In this document: in pieces, positions 9,610 to 17,908 of the stretch
Layout: each line of letters opens with the position of its first letter
Numbering within the stretch: the first letter of the stretch is position 1
NCBI GenBank assembly: GCA_910580195.1
Contig: CAJTWA010000006.1
Span: 51,168 to 115,167 of the forward strand
Source of the DNA: an uncultured Lachnospiraceae bacterium
Lineage (GTDB): Bacteria; Bacillota; Clostridia; Lachnospirales; Lachnospiraceae
DNA: 64,000 nt
Direction: 5' to 3'
Program-made: the position numbers and the translations under genes
The notes under the pieces: generated by a model
Database searches by the model: none
Told to the model about the DNA's origin: nothing
What the model saw: the letters and a program-made list of their open reading frames with translations, nothing else

Positions 9610-10265
9610 AACAATTGGTTATCGTAGGCAATGGGCCGTATTCACAAATGATGAAAAAATATGTGGAACAGACAGGGTTTGGGGAAGCGCTTGCCTATAC
9701 GGTAGGTGCAGCATATATCCAAAAAGAAGAAATGGATGGCGTACCAGTGCTTCCGCTGGAAAAGTTAAGGGAAACGTTTCCCTGTGATAGGGTTTCGCTG
9801 GTCCTAGGGATTGGTTACCGGAGGATGGGTGAAATCCGCAGGGAAGTATTTGGGGCATGCAGGCAGTATGGCTACCGTTTTGAGAATTATGTCCACCCGA
9901 CAGCGTTAATTGCCAAGGACGTGGAGATGGGGGAAGGGAATAATATACTGGAAGGCGTGATCCTTGAGGCAGGGGCCAAAATAGGGGATGCAAATCTTTT
10001 CTTTGGCGGCAGCATGGTTGCCCATGAAACAACCGTTGGCTCTTATAATACTTTTTCCGTAAGGGCAGTGGCAGCAGGATGTGCAGCCATAAAGGACCAT
10101 TGTTTCCTAGGGGCGTCTTCGGTTGTAAGGGATCATGTGGCATTGGAAGATTATGTGCTCCTTGGGGCTGGGGCATATGGTTTTAAGGATATGGATCCAT
10201 ATTCAGTTGTAATGCCAGCAAAGAGTATCTTATTAACTGATAAAAAGAGCACTGATTTTTTGTAG
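9606..10265 (+). CDS. NeuD/PglD-like left-handed beta-helix acyltransferase
   Basis: A sugar O- or N-acetyltransferase of the sialic acid O-acetyltransferase family. The N-terminal 75 residues form a small Rossmann unit (MKQLVIVGNGPYSQMM... VLGIGYRRMGEI) and the remainder has the hexapeptide repeats of a left-handed beta helix (HPTALIAKDVEMGEGN, ILEAGAKIGDANLFFG, VGSYNTFSVRAVAAGCAAIKDHC, LGASSVVRDHVALEDYVLLG). The start overlaps the radical SAM stop (ATGA), indicating coupling. Together with the aminotransferase it could acetylate the amino sugar in the PglE-PglD manner, or acetylate the finished nonulosonate. Confidence 0.86.
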   Translation: MKQLVIVGNGPYSQMMKKYVEQTGFGEALAYTVGAAYIQKEEMDGVPVLPLEKLRETFPCDRVSLVLGIGYRRMGEIRREVFGACRQYGYRFENYVHPTALIAKDVEMGEGNNILEGVILEAGAKIGDANLFFGGSMVAHETTVGSYNTFSVRAVAAGCAAIKDHCFLGASSVVRDHVALEDYVLLGAGAYGFKDMDPYSVVMPAKSILLTDKKSTDFL

Positions 10266-10386
10266 CGGCAGGCAGCCTTTCCCTTTTGGGGACAATTGCT
10301 TGCAGATCTGCTGCGGAATTGCCCTTATGGCGTTGGGGTGGCTATGTGCTTGGGGATAGGCAAATTACTGGCAGGAAGGGATTGTT

Positions 10387-11367
10387 ATGGGAAAAAAGGT
10401 TTTAGTAACAGGCGCGGGAGGGTTTCTTGGCAGGTATGTGTCAGAGAGGCTTTTAAAGGAGGGATATGCGGTTGTGGCTCTTGTCCATAAAAACCGCCTA
10501 TCTTTTTCCCTTCCTCCAAGTACAGGGAAAAAGGGGGAAACTATGCCCAAAGGAAGCTCCCTGCCCTCTGTGGGCAGCCCCATTACGGTTATAGAAGCAG
10601 ATATCTGCCAAGAATCCATGGTTGGGCAGGCAGCCCGTCAAGCAGGCAAGTGTGACGCTGTGCTCCATTTAGCGGCAGACCTTGGCAGGGATGGCGGCAG
10701 GCAGGTAATCCAGACAAATTGCCTAGGGACTTACCATGCCATCCGCTTGGCAGAAGAAATAGCTGCAAGCCAATTTCTTTATATGTCAAGCATCCCTGTC
10801 ATCGGTGTCCCCAAACATATCCCGGTGACGGAAGAGCACCCAGTAAACCCCGCCACGCTCTACCATATCACAAAATATGCAGGAGAACAGATGGTATCCC
10901 AGATATGCCCCAAAGGCATGGTAAAAACAATCTTGCGGATCCCTTCCCCCATAGGGATTGGAATGGGCAGCAGTAATTTTTTGTCACTCCTCTTAAAAAA
11001 GTGCAGGGAGAAGGAAACCATCGAATTGTTCGGGGAAGGGAAACGGATCCAGAATTATATTGATGTGCGGGATATTGCAAGGGCAGTTTTTAGCAGCATT
11101 TCACAGAGGCAGGAAGGCCTGTTCCTGATAGCAGGGAAAGAAGGGATTACAAACCGTGCGTTGGCAGAGCTGTGCAAGGAACTTACAAAATCTTCTTCTG
11201 AGATTGTATGGGGGATGCGGGAAGACCCGGAGGAAGGGAACCAATGGCTGATATCGGGGAAAAAGGCGGAGGAATTTTTGGGGTTCTGCCCCGAATATGG
11301 GCTGGAGGAAACCATAAGGTGGATAAACGGCAGCCATGGGGCTTTCGGAAATGGAAAATTTCTGTAA
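10387..11367 (+). CDS. NAD-dependent epimerase/dehydratase (extended SDR)
   Basis: A nucleotide-sugar SDR enzyme of 326 residues. The dinucleotide-binding VLVTGAGGFLGRYVSERLL is at residues 5-23 and the catalytic YHITKYAGEQM (YxxxK) is near 160; MSSIPVIG provides the usual Ser region. An unusual low-similarity insert (NRLSFSLPPSTGKKGETMPK, about residues 36-55) sits between beta-2 and the VIEADI strand, longer than in typical members. AGGAAGG lies before ATG 10387 after a 121-bp gap. It likely works on the sugar made by this locus as epimerase, 4,6-dehydratase or reductase; the exact reaction is not determined. Confidence 0.86.
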   Translation: MGKKVLVTGAGGFLGRYVSERLLKEGYAVVALVHKNRLSFSLPPSTGKKGETMPKGSSLPSVGSPITVIEADICQESMVGQAARQAGKCDAVLHLAADLGRDGGRQVIQTNCLGTYHAIRLAEEIAASQFLYMSSIPVIGVPKHIPVTEEHPVNPATLYHITKYAGEQMVSQICPKGMVKTILRIPSPIGIGMGSSNFLSLLLKKCREKETIELFGEGKRIQNYIDVRDIARAVFSSISQRQEGLFLIAGKEGITNRALAELCKELTKSSSEIVWGMREDPEEGNQWLISGKKAEEFLGFCPEYGLEETIRWINGSHGAFGNGKFL

Positions 11368-11395
11368 AGATAAGGATTTTAGGGAGAGGGATTTT

Positions 11396-12094
11396 ATGAA
11401 ATTAATTGTATTTTCAGATATCCATGGAAATTCTTATGCGCTGCATGGATTTTTGGAGCAGATTCGGGGATGGGAATATGATTTTCTGGTTTTTTGCGGG
11501 GATATTTTCGGGTATTACTATAACCAGAAGGAAATATTGGAAACGCTTTCATCCATGGACAGGCTGATTTGGCTGCGTGGGAACCATGATGGGTATTTTC
11601 TTAAGCTATATGGCGGGAGGGAGCTAGAAGCGCCATATATAGAGCGGTATGGGCACTCTTATAGCAAATTGGCGCAACGGTTTAGCAGGGAAGAAGCTAA
11701 GCTTGTTGCAAGCCGCAGGGCAAGCTATGAAGCGGAATGGAACGGACAGAAGGTAGGGATCTTCCATGGTACGCCAAGGGACCATTCCGAAGGCAGGCTA
11801 TACCCAGATACCCCCATTACGGATTGGGAGGAGTACCAGAAGTACGGCATTGTAATTTTAGGGCATACCCATTGCAGGATGCTGCGGAGCGTGGGAAAGA
11901 CGCTTATTGTAAATCCGGGGTCGCTCGGGCAGCCAAGGGACGGGAAGGGATACAGCTTTGCAGTGGTAGATACAGACACAAAAAGCGTTGCGTTTGAAGC
12001 AGTACAGATTAGCTGTGCGCCGTTGTACCGGCAGATTGAGGAATTTGACCCCTGCCTAAAAAAGCTGAAAGAAGTATTGGAAAGAAGGGCATGA
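11396..12094 (+). CDS. YfcE/MJ0936-type metallophosphoesterase
   Basis: A 232-residue calcineurin-like phosphodiesterase or phosphatase. All five metal-binding motifs are present: VFSDIHGN, CGDIFGYY, LRGNHDG, FHGTPRDHSEG and LGHTHCRM, then NPGSLGQPRDG as in the YfcE subfamily. ATG 11396 is preceded by AGGGAGAGGGA; the longer frame from 11336 overlaps the SDR gene and begins with unconserved sequence. The gene overlaps nothing downstream, and the TTG of the next gene follows its stop by one base. It may dephosphorylate a glycan precursor, or it may be a general phosphodiesterase carried along. Confidence 0.87.
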   Translation: MKLIVFSDIHGNSYALHGFLEQIRGWEYDFLVFCGDIFGYYYNQKEILETLSSMDRLIWLRGNHDGYFLKLYGGRELEAPYIERYGHSYSKLAQRFSREEAKLVASRRASYEAEWNGQKVGIFHGTPRDHSEGRLYPDTPITDWEEYQKYGIVILGHTHCRMLRSVGKTLIVNPGSLGQPRDGKGYSFAVVDTDTKSVAFEAVQISCAPLYRQIEEFDPCLKKLKEVLERRA

Positions 12095-12095
12095 A

Positions 12096-13055
12096 TTGAG
12101 AAAAATATTGGTTACGGCAATCAGCGGGGATGTGTCAAACGGGATTTTAAAAGTATTGCAGGAAACTGGCGATGAGGTATACGGGTGCGATATTAATGAA
12201 TACCCAGTAGGGATGGACAAGGTCTTGCAATACTGGAAAAGTGATTTGGCAGTGAGCCAAAGATACATCCCAAACCTGCTGCTAAAATGCAGGGAACTTG
12301 GGATTACCCATCTGGTTCCGGTGAATGAGGAAGAAATAAAGGCAGTGGGGGCTCATGCCCATCTGTTTCGCAGCGCGGGGATTAAAGTCGTAATGAACCA
12401 TCCCCATGTGTTAGATATTTTCTTCGACAAATACAGGACATATGAATACCTTAACACCTTAAAGGGCATATCCGTGCCCGATACATACCAATATGGGGAT
12501 TTTCAGGAGGATGGGAAAAAATACATCGTGAAATTAAGAAAATCCTGTGGATCAAAATTTCTGGAAACAGTTAAGTCAAAGCGGGAATTGGAGCAGCTTG
12601 GGATTGATTTAAAGGAATGTGTGGTACAGGAATATTTAGAGGATGCAAAAGAGGAATACACCGTGGGCGTTTTTTCCGATGGGGATAATGTGGCGGTAAT
12701 CATTTTCAGGAGGAAACTTTCCCATGGCTATACTTCTTTTGTGGAAATGGTCCAGGACGAAGGGATAGAAAGGGAAGCAAAAATCATCGCAAAAAGCCTG
12801 AACTTGCAAGGCTATATCAATATCCAGCTAAGGAAAAAGGATGGCAGGAACTGTATATTCGAAATTAATCCGAGAATTTCCGGGACGGTGGTGTTCCGGC
12901 ACCAGCTTGGGTTTTCCGATGTAGTTTGGTGGCTGGATATGCTGGATGGAATGAAAATGCCTGAGTACCAGTGCAGGTATGGGACTGCAATCGGGATGCG
13001 GGAACTGCATGAAAAGTTTGTGGTATTAAAAGAAAAAAAGTGCCAAAAACCCTAA
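12096..13055 (+). CDS. ATP-grasp domain protein (carbamoyl-phosphate synthase large-chain-like)
   Basis: A 319-residue ATP-grasp protein. It begins with a pre-ATP-grasp Rossmann segment (ILVTAISGDVSNGILKVL), followed by the ATP-binding lobe (YIVKLRKSCGSKFLETV, CVVQEYLEDAKEEYTVGVF) and metal-binding end (FEINPRISGTVVFRHQLG). The start is TTG 12096, one base after the preceding stop, with GAAAGAAGG upstream; no better ATG exists. Such stand-alone ATP-grasp proteins ligate carboxylates to amines or thiols, and in surface-glycan islands may add an amino acid or similar group to a sugar. It is the last gene of the apparent operon, and no clear terminator follows. Confidence 0.83.
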   Translation: MRKILVTAISGDVSNGILKVLQETGDEVYGCDINEYPVGMDKVLQYWKSDLAVSQRYIPNLLLKCRELGITHLVPVNEEEIKAVGAHAHLFRSAGIKVVMNHPHVLDIFFDKYRTYEYLNTLKGISVPDTYQYGDFQEDGKKYIVKLRKSCGSKFLETVKSKRELEQLGIDLKECVVQEYLEDAKEEYTVGVFSDGDNVAVIIFRRKLSHGYTSFVEMVQDEGIEREAKIIAKSLNLQGYINIQLRKKDGRNCIFEINPRISGTVVFRHQLGFSDVVWWLDMLDGMKMPEYQCRYGTAIGMRELHEKFVVLKEKKCQKP

Positions 13056-13073
13056 AAATTCCCAGTTCCCCAG

Positions 13074-13101
13074 TTGAAAAATCACAAGGAAATGATACAA
13101 T
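13074..13101 (+). promoter_or_regulatory. Sigma-A promoter for the PAS/GGDEF/EAL gene
   Basis: TTGAAA at 13074-13079 and TACAAT at 13096-13101 with a 16-bp spacer, plus an extended TG (TGATACAAT). It drives the gene starting 86 bp downstream, separating it from the glycan operon. Confidence 0.6.
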
Positions 13102-13186
13102 GAAACCAGAGAGCAGCAATCACCCGCGCGCCTTGCCCCATCCGGCGGCAGGGTGCATGGGCACTTAGGGAGGAACTGTAGGCAGT

Positions 13187-14872
13187 ATGGGGAAGAAAGC
13201 ATCATTTAACCTTGTGGGGAACGAAGAGTTTGAGTATATTATGGAAGTATTCGGCAGGTGCACGGACGATTACCTGTTTTTGCTGGATTTGGACGAAAAT
13301 GAATACAGCATTTCCAAGGGGGCGCTGGAAAAGTTTAACCTGCCCTCCGCACATTTTTCCAATGCGGTAAAAGTGCTGGGGCAGGTCATCCACCCAGACG
13401 ACATAGAGGCCTTGGTGGAGGACTTGGAGGATTTGCGGCAGGGGGACCGGACAGGGCATAACATGGAATACCGCTGGGTAGACCGGGAAGGACGGACGGT
13501 GTGGATTAGCTGCCGGGGGACGGTCATCCGGGAAGAAGCAGGCGGGAACCGGGTCTTAGTGGGCAGGATTACGGAAATCGGCAGCCGACGCAGGGCGGAC
13601 AATGTGACAGGCCTGTTCGCAGGGCGGCAGCTCCAGATTGATTACGGGAATATCCGTAAAGCAGGGAATCAGGAGCAGGGCACGCTGCTTCGGATAGGGG
13701 TGGATAATTTTAAGGAAGTCAATGAGCGGCAGGGGCTTGAGGCTGGCGATAACGTTTTAAAGCTGATTGCCCAGTGCATCAGGGAAACCTGCGGCACGGA
13801 CCCCTGCTATAAAGGGGATGGGGACGAATTTCTGGTACTGCTGGCAGGCGATGACGCCCAAATTGCGAGGGAAAAGTACCACCAAATCCGCAGCCGGATG
13901 GAACAGAAGCGCAAGGAGCAGGGCTACCAGAGCTTTTACACCATTTCTGCCGGCATAGTTGGGTTTTCTTATGGGAAAATGGATTATGAAAGCCTGTGCA
14001 ATTATTCCGAATTTGCATTAGGCATGGCGAAAAAGAATGGGAAGAACTGCTCCTATGTGTTTTCCAGATTGGATTATGGCAATTATATGAAAGACCTTGA
14101 CATCCAAGAAAAGCTGCGGCATGCCGTCAACCATGGGTTTGAGGGCTTCGAGGTGTATTACCAGCCCATCATATCCATGAAGACGGAGAAGGTGACGGGC
14201 GCGGAAGCCCTGCTGCGGTTTTCCTGTGAAAAATATGGGATGCTGCCCCCGGGGGTAGTGATCCCGATTTTGGAGGAAAGCGGGCTGATTATCCCGGTAG
14301 GGGAATGGGTGTACCAGACCGCCATGCGCCAGAGCATGGAATGGCAGAAGCAGGTGCCGGAATTTCGGATCAATATCAACCTTTCCTTTATCCAGATCTG
14401 CAAATCGGATGTGGTAAGCGGGATTATGGATTCCATCCAAAAGCTGGGGATTAATCCCTGCACGGTGTTGTTTGAATTTACGGAAACGGGGATGATTTCC
14501 TATGACGACTCCGTGCAGCGTCTGTTGGACGTGCTCAATGAGAACCAAGTGAAGCTTGGGCTGGATGACTTCGGCACAGGCTATTCTTCCCTTGCCTATT
14601 TAAAAAACCTCCGGGTGAACCTGCTGAAATTGGACCGGGGCTTTACTGCCAAAGCGGTTTCGGATGAGTTTGACTTTAACCTGATTGGGCACATCGTGGA
14701 CATGGCCCACAGCATTGGCATGGGGGTCTGCTTTGAAGGGGTGGAAACAGAAGAAGAGCGGAGGAAACTGCAGGAGCTTGGGCCGGACTACATGCAGGGG
14801 TATTATTATGGCAGGCCGGTGGATGGGCAGTCGTTTTATGAGGAAAACCTGCAGGGATTTGCTGCAGGCTAG
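13187..14872 (+). CDS. PAS-GGDEF-EAL protein, probable c-di-GMP phosphodiesterase
   Basis: A soluble 561-residue signalling protein: PAS-3-type sensor (about 15-130; HPDDIEALVEDLEDLRQG, YRWVDREGRTVWISCRG), GGDEF (about 160-300) and EAL (about 305-555). The diguanylate-cyclase signature is degenerate: residues 209-215 read KGDGDEF, so the first Gly of GGDEF is Asp, probably abolishing synthesis while perhaps keeping GTP sensing. The EAL half is intact: EALLR at 340-344, INLSF, FEFTETG, DDFGTGYSS from 460, LLKLDR, EGVET and QGYYYG. It therefore most likely degrades cyclic di-GMP. There is no transmembrane segment. GGGAGGAACTG precedes ATG 13187. Placement next to flagellin genes fits control of motility. 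Confidence 0.92.
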   Translation: MGKKASFNLVGNEEFEYIMEVFGRCTDDYLFLLDLDENEYSISKGALEKFNLPSAHFSNAVKVLGQVIHPDDIEALVEDLEDLRQGDRTGHNMEYRWVDREGRTVWISCRGTVIREEAGGNRVLVGRITEIGSRRRADNVTGLFAGRQLQIDYGNIRKAGNQEQGTLLRIGVDNFKEVNERQGLEAGDNVLKLIAQCIRETCGTDPCYKGDGDEFLVLLAGDDAQIAREKYHQIRSRMEQKRKEQGYQSFYTISAGIVGFSYGKMDYESLCNYSEFALGMAKKNGKNCSYVFSRLDYGNYMKDLDIQEKLRHAVNHGFEGFEVYYQPIISMKTEKVTGAEALLRFSCEKYGMLPPGVVIPILEESGLIIPVGEWVYQTAMRQSMEWQKQVPEFRININLSFIQICKSDVVSGIMDSIQKLGINPCTVLFEFTETGMISYDDSVQRLLDVLNENQVKLGLDDFGTGYSSLAYLKNLRVNLLKLDRGFTAKAVSDEFDFNLIGHIVDMAHSIGMGVCFEGVETEEERRKLQELGPDYMQGYYYGRPVDGQSFYEENLQGFAAG

Positions 14873-15116
14873 TGTACTGCCTGAATAAAATCCAGACAGG
14901 ATATTAGGTGCAGCCATGGCTGCCTGACAGGGCTTTAGGCGGAGGGCAGCGCCTTGGGGCACACCCTTTTTCTGGGTTGCCTTAAATTGCCGCCCGTCCC
15001 CAGATTGGAAGTACCAGAATTTTCCTGTAAGCATTTGCAAAATGCTTGATTTATGGGATTTTATGAAAAATTTTAGAAGGAATTTCGGCACTCCTCCTCA
15101 AAAAATCCCCGTTCCT

Positions 15117-16673
15117 TTACAGGTACTTCCCTACAATCTTTAAGAATTCTCCATGTTCTTTTTCCACAAATTCCTGATATTCCATCCCCCGCTTAGAAAT
15201 CTCCCTCCCAAGCTCCACAAGGAATTCCGGGATTTCAGACTGGGGCATGATCCCGAGCTCCGTCCCGAAATTTTCTTTCCCTCGGAGGGCGCAGCCCATC
15301 TCATAGACCGCGAAAGCAGGCTTTGGCCCATCCGGGGTTTGTTTCGTGCCGCCCCGGAACCCAAGGGCTGCCACGGGATGCCCAGAGCAGGAGGAGGGGC
15401 AGCCGGAAATATGGATTTTGGGCAGCACCCGGTCTTTGAAATGCTCTTTGCGGACCCGTTCCATGCATGCGGCCAGCAGCGCTTGGGAATCCCTAGCCCC
15501 GACTTGGCAGATGGATGCCCCAATGCAGGCCACGGAGGTTTCAAATAGGGTTCTTGCATGGTCTTTGGTGAGGGGGAGCAGCTCCTGCACTTCAGATGCA
15601 GTTAGGTTCAGGATATAGAGGCTCTGGTCTGGGGAAACCCGCAGGACCACGTCTTCCATGGGGAGGATGGCGTTATAGAGGCTGCGGAAGAATTCCGGCT
15701 TTGGGCTGCCACCTCTGGCATGGTAATGGAGGGTGTATAAGTCCTTCTGTTTCTGGGGGATTACTTGGCCCGGCATGGCCTGCGGCGTGCAGGGCTGGAA
15801 TTCCCCATCCCCCTGCTTGGTAATTTCAGGGATTGTAACGTGGAGGGGCAGGTCTTCTTTGGAGAGGGCTTGGGACAGCTTTTCCTGAAAAGCCTTGATA
15901 TACCCATCGGTGCCGAGGGCGTCCTGCATAAAGCGGGTGCGCGCCCGCGCCCGGTTCTCATAATTTCCATAAGCAGTAAAAGTGTCCACCATCGCTTTTA
16001 AGCAGTAAAGGGTCTGGGAAGGGTCTACGCCCGAGGCCACCAAAGCCCCCATCCGGGGTTCCCGGCCGAGCCCGCCGGCGCTGTATACGTCGAATTTTCC
16101 TTCTTTGGTAGCCACGAAGCCAAGGTCCCGGAAGGTGGCGTGGGTCACGTTTTCTTTGGAATTGGAAAAGCATACCTTCAGTTTCCGGGGCAGCTTTACC
16201 GTGTGGATAAAGCCCAGCAGGTAGTCCGCGGCGGCTTTTGCATAAGGGAGCACGTCAAAATATTCCCCTTCCTGCACGCCGGAGAGGGGCGAGCACATGA
16301 CGTTCCTCGGGTAATTCCCCCCGCCGCCCCGGGTGATGATGCCGTGGTCAAAAGATTCCTCAATCAAGGCGCATACCTGCGCTTCCGACAGGTTGTGGAG
16401 CTGGACGCTCTGGCAGGTGGAGAAATGCACCAAGGAGATATTGTATTTTTCAATGCTTTCCGCAAGGAACAAAAGCTGCTCCTTTTGGATTTCCCCTCCT
16501 GCGAAGCGCAGCCGCAGCATGCTGGAGCCGCCGCCCCGCTGGGCATAGCTGCCGAAGCCGCCGGAAAACCGTTTATATTCTGCAATGTTCACTTCTTTTT
16601 GGTAAAATTTTTTCGTCATTTCATGGAATTCCTTTAAATCTTCCCGGAATTCTGCAGCATAGTCTTTTGGCAT
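15117..16673 (-). CDS. Siroheme-dependent sulfite/nitrite reductase
   Basis: Six-electron reduction of sulfite to sulfide (or nitrite to ammonia) in the cytoplasm. The 518-residue protein has the two nitrite/sulfite reductase ferredoxin-like half-domains (ISLVHFSTCQSVQLHNL in the first, SPDQSLYILNLTASEVQELL in the second) and the siroheme/4Fe-4S cysteine pairs Cys383-x5-Cys389 (CIGASIC) and Cys425-x3-Cys429 (CPSSC). RGGGGNYPRNVMCSP carries siroheme-contacting residues. AGGAGGTAATAT precedes the start. It is convergent with the EAL gene and codirectional with the LysR gene upstream. Sulfite is favoured by the neighbouring sulfur genes, but nitrite cannot be excluded. Confidence 0.9.
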   Translation of the reverse strand: MPKDYAAEFREDLKEFHEMTKKFYQKEVNIAEYKRFSGGFGSYAQRGGGSSMLRLRFAGGEIQKEQLLFLAESIEKYNISLVHFSTCQSVQLHNLSEAQVCALIEESFDHGIITRGGGGNYPRNVMCSPLSGVQEGEYFDVLPYAKAAADYLLGFIHTVKLPRKLKVCFSNSKENVTHATFRDLGFVATKEGKFDVYSAGGLGREPRMGALVASGVDPSQTLYCLKAMVDTFTAYGNYENRARARTRFMQDALGTDGYIKAFQEKLSQALSKEDLPLHVTIPEITKQGDGEFQPCTPQAMPGQVIPQKQKDLYTLHYHARGGSPKPEFFRSLYNAILPMEDVVLRVSPDQSLYILNLTASEVQELLPLTKDHARTLFETSVACIGASICQVGARDSQALLAACMERVRKEHFKDRVLPKIHISGCPSSCSGHPVAALGFRGGTKQTPDGPKPAFAVYEMGCALRGKENFGTELGIMPQSEIPEFLVELGREISKRGMEYQEFVEKEHGEFLKIVGKYL

Positions 16674-16769
16674 ATATTACCTCCTAATTTTCGGTCTGGT
16701 AATAGTGTAACCCTGTTGGCAGAATTTAACCCGGAAATTTTGCAGGAAAGCCGAAATAGCCTTCGGCAG

Positions 16770-17690
16770 TCACATTGGCGGAAACTGGGGGCTGCTGCAT
16801 GCCCTTTCTGTGGGGGGCAGCGATTTCACAATCTGGGTGAAATCCTGCATCTGGGAGGTGACGGGATGGCATTGGTTATGGCAGAGGTAAAAATACCGTT
16901 TCATGGACACATTTTCAATGGGCAGCATCTGGACGTCCCCTTTTTCCACATACTCTGTAATGCAGCGGCAGGAAAGGACCCCAAGGCCAAGGTTATGGCG
17001 CACGGCGTCCACGATGGCGCAGCGGCTGCTGCATTCCCATTTTGTCACAAAGGGGATGTGGTGGGTCAGCATGATATTTTCAAAAATAGCCCGGGTGCCG
17101 CTCCCTTTTTCCCGCATGATAAAATTCTGATGCCGCAAATCCTCAATAGAAATGCTTTCCCTCCCGGCAAATGGGTGCCCCATCCCGCAGATGACGCATA
17201 GGGAATCCTCAATGACAGGCTCCGTCAGGATTTCCTGGCGTACGATGATCCCTTCTACCAGCGCAATGTCCAGCTCGTTATGCATCATCCGGTGCTCAAT
17301 GATTTTCGTATTGTCCACGAATACCGTCACGTCAATGTCTGGGTGCTGGGCCAAAAGGTTTTCCGCCAAGGTCCCCATCAAGGTATTGCCGATGGTAAGG
17401 GTTGCGCCGATGCGCAAAGGCCGCAGGGAGTTGGCGTGCCTCATGGACTGCTCTAAATGCTCATGGCTTGCCACAATTTCCCTTGCGCTGTCAAAAAGCA
17501 TCAGCCCGGCTGGGGTGATTTTCAGCCCCTTCGGGAACCGTTCGAACAGCTTGGTCTGGTATTCATTTTCCAAATCGGAAATAATCTGGCTGACGGTGGG
17601 CTGGGAAATGTAGAGGCGTTTGGCGGCCTCGCTCATTTTCTTGTACTCCACCACAGCGATAAAGGTTTTAAGTTGCTTTAAGGTTGACAT
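16770..17690 (-). CDS. LysR-family transcriptional regulator (CysL/YeiE-like)
   Basis: A 306-residue LTTR with an N-terminal winged helix-turn-helix (residues 3-62; MSEAAKRLYISQPTVSQIIS) and a periplasmic-binding-like effector domain (about 90-295; LRIGATLTIGNTLMG, DIALVEGII). The overall pattern resembles the CysL/YeiE group, whose members regulate sulfite reductase and the YeiH exporter. CGGAGGAG precedes ATG 17690. It lies between a sulfite reductase on its own strand and, divergently, the CoA-disulfide reductase/AsrC-like/YeiH run. It is therefore the likely activator of both, responding to sulfite or a reduced sulfur compound; the effector is inferred from family context. Confidence 0.9.
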   Translation of the reverse strand: MSTLKQLKTFIAVVEYKKMSEAAKRLYISQPTVSQIISDLENEYQTKLFERFPKGLKITPAGLMLFDSAREIVASHEHLEQSMRHANSLRPLRIGATLTIGNTLMGTLAENLLAQHPDIDVTVFVDNTKIIEHRMMHNELDIALVEGIIVRQEILTEPVIEDSLCVICGMGHPFAGRESISIEDLRHQNFIMREKGSGTRAIFENIMLTHHIPFVTKWECSSRCAIVDAVRHNLGLGVLSCRCITEYVEKGDVQMLPIENVSMKRYFYLCHNQCHPVTSQMQDFTQIVKSLPPTERACSSPQFPPM

Positions 17691-17792
17691 TTATAACTCC
17701 TCCGTTGTGAAAAAAATATCATGCCTTGTCCTGCTGTTGCATATAAATGAAAGGGGCAGGGAACGCAGGATGGGCGGCTCTTTTGGCAATCC

Positions 17793-17808
17793 ATAGGAAA
17801 ATCCCTAT
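17793..17808. promoter_or_regulatory. Candidate LysR-type operator
   Basis: ATAGG (17793-17797) and CCTAT (17804-17808) form an A/T-rich dyad in the divergent region. The centre is about 71 bp before the start expected from the -10 box at 17860, the usual LTTR recognition-site distance. Confidence 0.5.
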
Positions 17809-17859
17809 AGTACTGTTTAGATTTTACTATTTTACGTAGAATTTAACAAGTGCTATTAT

Positions 17860-17865
17860 TATAAT
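17860..17865 (+). promoter_or_regulatory. Activator-dependent promoter (-10 box) for the sulfur operon
   Basis: A perfect TATAAT at 17860-17865 lacks a good -35 hexamer (TAGAAT at 17837-17842, 17-bp spacer). A strong -10 with a weak -35, with an LTTR-like dyad upstream, suggests a promoter that needs the divergent LysR protein. Confidence 0.5.
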
Positions 17866-17908
17866 TAAGAAAAATTTGTCGATTTTTCATAGATGAAGGA
17901 GGTATGAA

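Noticed and set aside
14873..15116. Bidirectional terminator between the EAL and sulfite reductase genes
   Set aside because: An AAGCATTT/AAATGCTT hairpin at 15029-15047 exists, but there is no convincing T run on either strand.
15153..16637. Plus-strand open frames opposite the sulfite reductase
   Set aside because: They are shadows of a minus-strand gene with all siroheme/4Fe-4S cysteines in place.
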